A stretch of DNA of 5,064 nt from DASVFB01 sp036380275 (GTDB lineage Bacteria; Actinomycetota; Thermoleophilia; Gaiellales; Gaiellaceae): NCBI GenBank assembly GCA_036380275.1, contig DASVFB010000107.1, forward strand, positions 1 to 5,064, in the 5' to 3' direction. The position numbers were made by a program, and so were the translations under genes. Of the stretch, positions 1 through 5,064 are shown piece by piece. Position 1 is the stretch's first letter; the number at the start of each line of letters is the position of its first letter. Under the pieces are notes generated by a model that searched no databases, had not been told where the DNA came from, and saw only the letters and a list, made by a program, of their open reading frames with translations.

Positions 1-1
1 C

Positions 2-673
2 GTGCTCTGGGCGTGGACGACCGGCGATGCCGTCGGGCCGAACATGATGACGCGCAACAGCTACCTGCTCAACATGGGCTACGTCATGGAGCGCGCTCCC
101 GTGAAGCCAGAACGCGCGATCCTCGAGGCGAACATGGGCGGGGACAAGAAGCCGTCGTACCAGTACTTCCACACGGGTCACGGGAAGACCGTGATCGCGG
201 AGTGCACGCTCACGGACGAGGCGATCCGACGCATTCTGCGTACGACGGCGGAGGATCTCGAGGCGCTCGCGTGGGCCGGCACGAACGGCGCCGTCGCGTC
301 CGGGATGCAGTCCGTCGCCTTCACGCCTGCGTCCGCGATCGCCGCCGTCTTCACGGCCACCGGACAGGACATCGGCATGGTCGGGACGAGCTCGATGGCG
401 CACGGAACCGGCCGCCGGGTGGACGGCGGCTTCCACTGTTCGATCCGCTTCCCCGGGCTCGAGGTCGGAACCGTCGGCGGCGGGACGACGCTGCCGTCGG
501 CACACGACTGGCTCGAGCTCATCGGCTGCGCCGGACGGGGAAAGGTCTACCGCTTCGCGCAGATCGTCGCGGCTGCGGCGCTGGCGCTCGAGATCTCGGC
601 CTCAGCCGCGATGGCGAGCGCCGGCTCGGAGAACTTCTTCCGCGCGCACCACGAGCGCGGCGGGCTTCGCTGA
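2..673 (+). CDS. HMG-CoA reductase family protein, class I-like (C-terminal part, truncated at left edge)
   Basis: The family makes mevalonate from HMG-CoA with two NAD(P)H, the committed step of the mevalonate isoprenoid pathway. The visible 223 residues hold the core motifs: TGDAVGPNM (residues 7-15, cofactor-binding loop), GGDKKP (46-51, catalytic Lys 49), TATGQD (118-123, catalytic Asp 123), GTVGGGT (156-162) and a C-terminal FFRAHHERGG segment whose His 216 or 217 fits the catalytic histidine. DKKP and GTVGGGT point to class I (eukaryotic/archaeal type). The GTG at position 2 is internal: the frame is open to the window edge, and the N-terminal part with the catalytic glutamate lies outside. 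Oddly, residues that contact HMG in the human enzyme (Ser684, Lys735, Asn755) appear replaced by Glu42, about Ala92 and about Ser111, so the substrate could differ. The family is secure; the exact reaction is less so. The gene converges on the propeller gene and ends 45 bases before a shared terminator hairpin. Confidence 0.86.
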   Translation: MLWAWTTGDAVGPNMMTRNSYLLNMGYVMERAPVKPERAILEANMGGDKKPSYQYFHTGHGKTVIAECTLTDEAIRRILRTTAEDLEALAWAGTNGAVASGMQSVAFTPASAIAAVFTATGQDIGMVGTSSMAHGTGRRVDGGFHCSIRFPGLEVGTVGGGTTLPSAHDWLELIGCAGRGKVYRFAQIVAAAALALEISASAAMASAGSENFFRAHHERGGLR

Positions 674-717
674 CCCGGCCGGGGGATCAAGCCGCGCCGC
701 GAAACTAGAGCGAATGA

Positions 718-743
718 GAAGGGCCGCCCGGAGGCGGCCCTTC
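718..743. terminator. Bidirectional intrinsic terminator hairpin
   Basis: A perfect 11-bp stem (GAAGGGCCGCC paired with GGCGGCCCTTC) encloses a 4-base CGGA loop. It sits between two convergent genes, 45 bases after the stop of the HMG-CoA reductase homologue and 25 bases after the stop of the minus-strand propeller gene, which is where a shared terminator is expected. Neither side has a strong run of T; such hairpins without a U-tract are often proposed as terminators in high-GC Gram-positives. Its position and perfect stem support the call; termination itself is inferred. Confidence 0.8.
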
Positions 744-767
744 GTCGTCCTTCCCTGATGCTTCGGC

Positions 768-3521
768 CTACTTCTTCGAGAGGTTGAGCACCCACGCGCC
801 CAGCCCGTGCGACGACGCGTAGAGCACGCGCGAGTCGGGGACGATGTTGAGCATCGTCACCTCGACCATCGGCATACCGGACGCAGCCGCCTCCCACGTC
901 GTGCTCCCGTCCGGGAGCACCCAGACGCCGAAGTCGGTCGACGCATAGAGGTCGCCGGTCATGTCGTCGAGTGCGACGCCGGTCACCGGCAGGTCCTCGA
1001 GGTTGTAGCTGAGGTCCGTCCACGTCGCCACGCCGCCGATCCGGTCGACGCGGAACACGTGCCCCGGCGTCGTCGGCGTGTTGATGTTGTAACCGCTGTA
1101 CGCAACGTACGCGCGGTTCGCGTTCGAACCGTCGACATAGATCTGCGAGATGTCGCGACGCGGAGCGTTCGCCACCGCGGTGCAGGTGGCTGCCGGTCCC
1201 GCGCAGTCCAGGCGCGTCCACGTCACGGCCGAGGCCGCCGCGTTCGCGTTGTCGCTGATGAGGAGGCGGCCCGTGATCGTCGCCGCCCAGAGCGTGCCGC
1301 CGTTCTGGCGAGCACGCGCGAGTGCACCGATGAGGTCGCCCGCTACTGCGTCGGCGCCGTATGCGGTACCCGTCAGATCGGTCGCGCCCGCAGGCCCGAT
1401 GCGAACGAAGTCACCGCAGATGGGATTCGCGGCCGAGGTCGTGAACTCGGGGCAATTCGCCTCGAGGAACGCCTGGTCGCCGCCCCAGTCCTGCGTCCGC
1501 CACACCGACTGCGAGCCCTGGAAGATCGAGCCCGCGAACGTCTCGGTCGGATCGGCGATGTCCGGCGGGTAGAAGAGCGATCCCTCCGGGCTGGAGACGA
1601 TCCCGCCGGTAGCAATCACCCACTTCGTCGGATCGCCGTTCTGGAAGTTCACGTCGTTCGCTTGACCCGTGAACGTGTTGAACCGCAACTTGCCGTCGGC
1701 GGCGTTGAAGCCCGACTGTCCGCCGTCGCCATACATGATCTGCGGCCACTCTTTCGGCCCGCCGTTGAACTGGAACGTGCCGTTGTCCTGCGTGCCCCCC
1801 ATCAACCGATCCAGCGGCTTGTGCGGGTCGACCGAGAGGCTCATGAACTGCAGCGTCGGCAGACCCTCGTTCAGGCTGGTCGTCTGCTCGGGGATGCGCC
1901 ACAGCAGCGACTTGCAGAACGCAGTCCCTGCAGCGTCGAGGCCGCGGCTGTCGCAGTCATTCGACCCATCGACGTACTTGCCGTTCGAGCGGACGACGCC
2001 ACCGTCGTTCCCGTCGATCCACATCAGCGGGCTCCCCGGGATCGTCACGAGAGCGTGGTGATCCGGATGGAGCCAGCCCGCGCCACTCTTGTCGAGCGTC
2101 AGGTCGCTGAATGTCGCGCCGCCGTCCGTCGAGAGCAGCACAGCACGGCCGTTGTCGGGACCGTGGTAGTTGTCGTAGTCGTACGAGCCGGCGATGTAGA
2201 CGATGTCCGGCGAGCCCGCGGGCGAGTAGACGACGTTGTCGTACCAGCACTGGGCGCCGGCAGAGTAACCGCAGTAGCCCCGGTTTTGCGGTGTCGTCAT
2301 GTCGGCGAATGTCGCCGCTCCGGCCGCGTCGTCCGTCCTGAACACACGCGCCCTGTCCGCAGCCGCGCTGCTCGAGTTGCCGACTCCGACGTACATCCGT
2401 GTCTTGCTCCCGGGCAGGGCATTCACCGCGAACATCGCCCGGTCGGTGTTATTCGCCGCGTTCAGCGCCGTCTTGATCTGCGTCCACGTCGCCCCGTTGT
2501 CGAGCGAGCGCCAGATGCCCTGCTGGAAGCTCGACAGGTAGATCGTCGACGAATTGTTCGGATCGAGCGCAACCTGGACGACGCCGCGCGTGGCTGCGCC
2601 TGAAGGAAGCGCCGAGGTGAAGATCCGGGTGAACGTCGCCCCTGTCTGCCTGTAGAGACCGCGAATGCCAAGCGGATGCGTCGTGCTCCCGCTCGAGAGC
2701 GCGCAGCCCTGCGCGGTCTGACAGATGCCGCGTACGGCACCTGCGAGGCCGACGAGCAGATTGCCGTCCTTATCGAAAGCAAGCGCGCCGGCGGCGCGCT
2801 GATAGAAGATGTCGCTGCCGGGAACGAGCGTCCAGGTCTCCCCGGCGTTCGTCGACTTATAGATGCCGACGCCCGCCTCTGAGTCGGCGGAGGCGTTCGG
2901 CTCACCCGTGCCGGCGTACACGGTGTCACCCGAAGGATCGCTCGGGTCGATCAGCAGCGCGCCGATCGCGTTCGTCCCGAACGTGGACGACGCGAACTTC
3001 CAGTGCATCTTGTCTCCATCGAGCGCCTTGTCGGTGGTCCAGACGCCCCCACCGGCGGCCCCGACGTAGAGACGACACTCCTTCTTCGTGCAGTTCGGCG
3101 CAATCGCGAGCGCCGTCACGCGCCCCGAGGCGATGTACTCCTTCTGATCACCGAGCTGGTTGAGCACTCCCGGGTACTCCGCCCGCTGTGTGGGACCGAG
3201 CTGCATCCATTCGCCAGGTTTGTGACCGCCGGCCTTCTTCAGCTTCGCGTAGGTGTTCTGCGAGTTCGCCGCCGCAGCGAGCGGAATCGAGTCGCCCGGA
3301 TAGGCGCGCAGTGCCGCCTGCTCCGCCTCCCAGGTCGCCTGCGGCCCCTCGTTCGCGAGGCCTGCTTTGTCGGCCCAGGAGTCCGACTCGCCCTTCTTTG
3401 CCACGCCGAAGCCTGCTTTCGCAGCGTCCGAATGTGACGACGTCGCCATGCCGACGGCGAGCGTCGCGACAAGAGCCGCGGCAGCCACAACGCCGACGAC
3501 GACCCAAGCCCGTCTATTCAT
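768..3521 (-). CDS. Exported BNR/Asp-box (sialidase/VPS10-like) beta-propeller protein, function unknown
   Basis: 917 residues. The N-terminus has basic residues (MNRR) and a hydrophobic stretch at about 6-25, so it is a Sec signal peptide or an uncleaved anchor; there is no lipobox. An Ala-rich, propeptide-like region (about 30-100) contains RAYPGDSIP (73-81). The rest looks like a multi-bladed beta-propeller with Asp-boxes STNAGETW (223-230), SLDNGATW (339-346) and STDGGATF (464-471). Other signatures of this propeller group are AAGGGVWTT (155-163), YAGTGEPNAS (202-211), HPDHHAL (485-491) with GNDGG (504-508), and GGTQDNGTF (575-583). Twelve cysteines fall into six close pairs, consistent with an exported disulfide-bonded protein. 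The ATG is supported by a strong ribosome binding site and the signal sequence. Asp-boxes are structural, so they do not show sialidase activity, and I see no convincing sialidase arginine triad. Glycan binding, hydrolysis or an adhesive role are all possible. Confidence 0.88.
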   Translation of the reverse strand: MNRRAWVVVGVVAAAALVATLAVGMATSSHSDAAKAGFGVAKKGESDSWADKAGLANEGPQATWEAEQAALRAYPGDSIPLAAAANSQNTYAKLKKAGGHKPGEWMQLGPTQRAEYPGVLNQLGDQKEYIASGRVTALAIAPNCTKKECRLYVGAAGGGVWTTDKALDGDKMHWKFASSTFGTNAIGALLIDPSDPSGDTVYAGTGEPNASADSEAGVGIYKSTNAGETWTLVPGSDIFYQRAAGALAFDKDGNLLVGLAGAVRGICQTAQGCALSSGSTTHPLGIRGLYRQTGATFTRIFTSALPSGAATRGVVQVALDPNNSSTIYLSSFQQGIWRSLDNGATWTQIKTALNAANNTDRAMFAVNALPGSKTRMYVGVGNSSSAAADRARVFRTDDAAGAATFADMTTPQNRGYCGYSAGAQCWYDNVVYSPAGSPDIVYIAGSYDYDNYHGPDNGRAVLLSTDGGATFSDLTLDKSGAGWLHPDHHALVTIPGSPLMWIDGNDGGVVRSNGKYVDGSNDCDSRGLDAAGTAFCKSLLWRIPEQTTSLNEGLPTLQFMSLSVDPHKPLDRLMGGTQDNGTFQFNGGPKEWPQIMYGDGGQSGFNAADGKLRFNTFTGQANDVNFQNGDPTKWVIATGGIVSSPEGSLFYPPDIADPTETFAGSIFQGSQSVWRTQDWGGDQAFLEANCPEFTTSAANPICGDFVRIGPAGATDLTGTAYGADAVAGDLIGALARARQNGGTLWAATITGRLLISDNANAAASAVTWTRLDCAGPAATCTAVANAPRRDISQIYVDGSNANRAYVAYSGYNINTPTTPGHVFRVDRIGGVATWTDLSYNLEDLPVTGVALDDMTGDLYASTDFGVWVLPDGSTTWEAAASGMPMVEVTMLNIVPDSRVLYASSHGLGAWVLNLSKK

Positions 3522-3525
3522 GGAT

Positions 3526-3534
3526 CTCCCCTTT
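3526..3534 (-). promoter_or_regulatory. Ribosome binding site of the propeller gene
   Basis: On the minus strand AAAGGGGAG lies four to five bases before the ATG at 3521-3519. This purine-rich Shine-Dalgarno sequence fixes the start codon. The two plus-strand genes to the right have no comparable site, so the window mixes leadered and apparently leaderless starts. Confidence 0.75.
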
Positions 3535-3544
3535 CGAGTGAATG

Positions 3545-3569
3545 CGCCTATCAGGCGAGCCGACCGCCT
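3545..3569 (-). promoter_or_regulatory. Leader segment with two mutually exclusive short hairpins
   Basis: In the predicted 5' leader of the propeller gene the pentamer AGGCG occurs twice (minus strand, 3569-3565 and 3549-3545) around one CGCCT (3557-3553). The central element can pair with either flank, giving a 5-bp stem with a 7-base loop or a 5-bp stem with a 3-base loop. The second hairpin ends about ten bases before the ribosome binding site. The stems are short and may be chance in GC-rich DNA, and no known riboswitch is recognised. Confidence 0.25.
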
Positions 3570-3587
3570 TTAAATATCGAGTGATCG

Positions 3588-3616
3588 ATCATCCCCGACC
3601 GCTGCCACTGGGTCAA
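3588..3616 (-). promoter_or_regulatory. Candidate sigma70-type promoter of the propeller gene
   Basis: On the minus strand TTGACC (3616-3611, five of six matches to TTGACA) is followed after exactly 17 bases by GATGAT (3593-3588, four of six matches to TATAAT). Transcription would start near 3581, giving a leader of about 60 bases. A perfect 10-bp palindrome, TGATCGATCA (3582-3591), overlaps the -10 and the predicted start site and could be an operator. The prediction rests on consensus matching and spacing alone. Confidence 0.5.
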
Positions 3617-3644
3617 GTGCTGAACCGAGGAATTCAGCTTGCGC

Positions 3645-3676
3645 CGCTTGTTGCAAGCGCGTCCCTGTCTTATGCT
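3645..3676 (+). promoter_or_regulatory. Candidate promoter of the CBS-domain gene with an inverted repeat
   Basis: TATGCT (3671-3676) resembles a -10 element and ends nine bases before the ATG of the CBS gene. A weak -35, TTGTTG (3648-3653), lies 17 bases upstream. The -35 is embedded in an inverted repeat, CGCTTG-TTG-CAAGCG (3645-3659), a plausible binding site for a regulator. With this -10 the transcript would start only a few bases before the ATG, which fits the lack of a ribosome binding site. The -35 is poor, so confidence is moderate to low. Confidence 0.4.
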
Positions 3677-3685
3677 CGCTCCGGC

Positions 3686-4129
3686 ATGGCAGTCGGGGAC
3701 GCGATGACCGTCCGGGTCGTGACGGTGAGGCCGAAGGCATCCGTGCAGGAGGCGATTGCGCGCATGCTCGAGGAAGGCATCGGCTCGGTGGCCGTCTGCG
3801 ACGGCCCTCGCCTCGTCGGCATCTTCACCGAGCGCGACGTGCTTCGGGCTGCCGGCGAAGGCTCCCTCTTCGGCGAGGTCGCGGTCGAGGACGTGATGAC
3901 TCGGAGACCCGTGACCGTGTCGCCCGAGGACGACATCGTTGGCGCAGCCGAACTGATGGCGGCCAAGCGGATCCGGCACCTCCCTGTCTGCGAGGGCGAG
4001 TTCCTCGTCGGGATGATCGGGATCAGAGACGTGCTGCGGCGCCTCGTTGAACAGGCCGCCGAACAGCACGAGGGTGCGCGCGACACCGCCCGTGCGCTCC
4101 TCACGCGCGCGCCGCGCAACGACGCATAG
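3686..4129 (+). CDS. Stand-alone CBS-pair protein
   Basis: 147 residues made almost entirely of two CBS domains, which usually form a Bateman module binding adenosine nucleotides, S-adenosylmethionine or NAD(H). CBS1 runs from AVGDAMT (2-8) to GIFTERDVL (45-53); CBS2 runs from VEDVMTRRPVTV (67-78) to GMIGIRDVL (109-117), followed by a short charged tail. The ligand-contact pattern T/S-x-x-D is complete in CBS1 (Thr48, Asp51), but in CBS2 the Thr/Ser is Gly112 with Asp115 kept, so the two sites may differ. The frame is open upstream to 3542, but that part covers the promoter region and has no domain. The ATG at 3686 starts just before the conserved VGDAMT. An ATG at 3704 has GGGGA upstream but would cut into the domain. 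It is probably cytoplasmic; no effector domain is attached and its partner is unknown. Confidence 0.88.
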   Translation: MAVGDAMTVRVVTVRPKASVQEAIARMLEEGIGSVAVCDGPRLVGIFTERDVLRAAGEGSLFGEVAVEDVMTRRPVTVSPEDDIVGAAELMAAKRIRHLPVCEGEFLVGMIGIRDVLRRLVEQAAEQHEGARDTARALLTRAPRNDA

Positions 4130-4152
4130 GGATTCGCCGGGGCCGACTGTCG

Positions 4153-4158
4153 TATCCT
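4153..4158 (+). promoter_or_regulatory. Candidate -10 element of the NlpC/P60 gene
   Basis: TATCCT ends six bases before the GTG start at 4165. A -10 at that distance places the transcript start on or next to the GTG, suggesting a leaderless mRNA. No clear -35 is present and no Shine-Dalgarno is at a usable distance (AGGG lies directly against the start). It resembles the TATGCT upstream of the CBS gene. Read-through from the CBS gene, whose stop is 35 bases upstream of the GTG, is the alternative. Confidence 0.4.
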
Positions 4159-4164
4159 CAGGGC

Positions 4165-5064
4165 GTGCGCCGGTTCGCCTCGGTCCTCGTCGGCGTCGTC
4201 TTCGTGCTCCCTGCGACTGCGCACGCGGCGACGCCGGTCGCCGAGATCCGCAACGCTCACGGCGTTCTCGTCGGTCAGGTCGGCGACGGCTCGTACCAGT
4301 CGCCGCGCGACTACGGCTACCTGCTGACGATCGGTTCATCACGTCGCGACACCTCCGGTGTCGCCCTCCAGGACGTGAGCATCCTCGGAGGCCGCATTCG
4401 CATAGCGCGCATGTTCGTTCCCGCGTCGGGAACTGCGGGAGCGCACATCGACGGGCTGCAAGTCGCGGGTCGCTATGCGCAGGCAACGCCGAACACTGTG
4501 CTCCAGGTCGGCGACGGCAGCTACGCGGTCTTCCTGCAGGAAGCCGCGCTGCCTGGACGCCTCGGAACCGACCTCGGGCTCGTCGGCGTGCGCGTCGTCA
4601 CCGGCGATCGCCAGATCCTCGTCGGCGTCACGCGCGCCGGCGCGACCGGAGAGCCCCGACGCGGGTCGTCGTGGCTGTTGTTCGGCCTCGCTCCGCTCTC
4701 AACGGTGGGCGGACCGTCGCTCTTGAGCGTGCCGGCGCTGCCCCAGGGCGGCGGGCCCGGAGCGCGAGCCGTCGCGATCGCCGAGCGGTTTCTCGGCATT
4801 CGCTACGTGTGGGGCGGCGCGAGCCCCTTCTCCGGGTTCGACTGCTCGGGCCTCGTGATGTACGTCTACGAGCAGCTCGGCGTCCACCTCACGCACTTCA
4901 GCGGCGCACAGTGGGGCGAGGGCACGCGCATCCTCTCGCCCGAAGACCTCGCGCCGGGCGACCTCGTCTTCTTCCACCCCGGACCGAACGGGCCCGGTCA
5001 CGTCGGCATCTACATCGGCGACAGCCAATTCATCCACGCCCCGCACACGGGCGACGTCGTGAAG
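4165..5064 (+). CDS. Exported NlpC/P60 cysteine peptidase (peptidoglycan hydrolase), truncated at right edge
   Basis: The frame is open for 300 codons from GTG 4165 to the window end. Residues 1-21 are a clear Sec signal peptide: MRR, a hydrophobic core, then ATAHA with probable cleavage before ATP. Residues about 25-190 form a domain I do not recognise, holding two copies of QVGDGSY (38-44 and 114-120). A Gly/Pro-rich linker (about 194-200) leads to an NlpC/P60 domain starting near residue 201 with RYVWGGASPFSGFDCSGL (213-230). The catalytic set is visible: Cys227, His279 in GHVGIYIG, and His291 in FIHAP as the third polar residue; SGAQW (246-250) and PGDLVFF (264-270) are further family signatures. 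Such enzymes cut peptide stems of cell-wall peptidoglycan, commonly at D-Glu-meso-DAP bonds, outside the membrane. The start is chosen for the signal peptide. The domain's last residues lie beyond the window. Confidence 0.9.
   Translation, partial: MRRFASVLVGVVFVLPATAHAATPVAEIRNAHGVLVGQVGDGSYQSPRDYGYLLTIGSSRRDTSGVALQDVSILGGRIRIARMFVPASGTAGAHIDGLQVAGRYAQATPNTVLQVGDGSYAVFLQEAALPGRLGTDLGLVGVRVVTGDRQILVGVTRAGATGEPRRGSSWLLFGLAPLSTVGGPSLLSVPALPQGGGPGARAVAIAERFLGIRYVWGGASPFSGFDCSGLVMYVYEQLGVHLTHFSGAQWGEGTRILSPEDLAPGDLVFFHPGPNGPGHVGIYIGDSQFIHAPHTGDVVK
4276..4296 (+). repeat. Coding direct repeat (QVGDGSY), first copy
   Basis: This 21-base segment encodes QVGDGSY; its mate is at 4504-4524, 228 bases downstream in the same frame. 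The first 15 bases (CAGGTCGGCGACGGC) are identical in both copies, while the serine codon differs (TCG against AGC). It may mark two copies of a beta-strand unit in the N-terminal domain of the NlpC/P60 protein. Confidence 0.5.

Noticed and set aside
674..683. The palindrome CCCGGCCGGG just after the HMG-CoA reductase homologue stop codon
   Set aside because: It has no loop to form a hairpin, is pure G/C and likely by chance at this GC content. The 11-bp hairpin at 718-743 is the better terminator.
13..708. A 231-codon plus-strand frame overlapping the HMG-CoA reductase homologue
   Set aside because: It is Arg-rich with no motif, whereas the adjacent frame carries DKKP, GQD and GTVGGGT.
2164..2187. 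A GTA/GTC/GTT-rich stretch resembling a trinucleotide repeat
   Set aside because: It encodes the Tyr/Asp-rich SYDYDNY segment (446-452) of the propeller protein on the minus strand; the unit is imperfect and codon usage explains it.
807..2603. A 598-codon open frame on the plus strand opposite the propeller gene
   Set aside because: The translation is Arg/Val-rich and low in complexity with no recognisable motif, as expected opposite a GC-rich gene. The minus-strand frame has a signal peptide, Asp-boxes and a ribosome binding site.
768..3521. Annotating the propeller protein as a true sialidase because of its Asp-boxes
   Set aside because: Asp-boxes are structural turns shared by many propellers. 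The catalytic arginine triad and Tyr/Glu pair of sialidases could not be identified.
3542..3685. An upstream extension of the CBS reading frame adding 48 residues
   Set aside because: The extra residues match no part of a CBS domain, cover the predicted promoters, and have no ribosome binding site at the first start. The ATG at 3686 fits the domain boundary.
3551..4486. A 311-codon minus-strand open frame spanning the CBS and NlpC/P60 genes
   Set aside because: It is Arg/His-rich, has no domain, and overlaps two well-supported plus-strand genes and the intergenic control region.
4475..4726. A short plus-strand open frame within the NlpC/P60 gene
   Set aside because: It is a shadow in another frame, Arg/Ser-rich. 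The true frame is continuous from 4165 to the window end.

Overview
This is a GC-rich, gene-dense window with four protein-coding genes. Two run off the edges of the window. No RNA gene, mobile element or CRISPR array was seen. High GC, near-leaderless gene starts and an NlpC/P60 wall hydrolase suggest a high-GC Gram-positive, probably Actinobacteriota. A soil lineage such as Thermoleophilia is possible, but that is an inference from style and not a proven placement.

Layout from left to right: (1) 2-673 (+) is the C-terminal part of an HMG-CoA reductase-family enzyme, truncated at the left edge. (2) 718-743 is an 11-bp perfect hairpin between two convergent genes, probably a shared bidirectional terminator. 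(3) 768-3521 (-) encodes a 917-residue exported BNR/Asp-box beta-propeller protein of unknown function, with twelve cysteines arranged as six close pairs. (4) 3522-3685 is a divergent intergenic region. It holds a good ribosome binding site and a candidate sigma70-like promoter for the propeller gene, a palindrome over its -10, a leader with alternative short hairpins, and a candidate promoter with an inverted repeat for the next gene. (5) 3686-4129 (+) encodes a 147-residue stand-alone protein with two CBS domains. (6) 4165-5064 (+) encodes an exported NlpC/P60 peptidase, truncated at the right edge, with an unrecognised N-terminal domain.

The genes do not form one obvious pathway. The HMG-CoA reductase homologue would belong to mevalonate/isoprenoid metabolism, the propeller and NlpC/P60 proteins act outside the membrane, and the CBS protein is a cytoplasmic ligand sensor. 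The CBS and NlpC/P60 genes lie head to tail 35 bases apart, but each has its own TATNCT element just upstream of its start codon, so they may be transcribed separately.

The points most worth a second look are the HMG-CoA reductase homologue, which keeps its catalytic motifs but seems to have lost several HMG-binding residues, and the six-pair cysteine pattern of the propeller protein. No clearly new multi-gene system is visible in this window.
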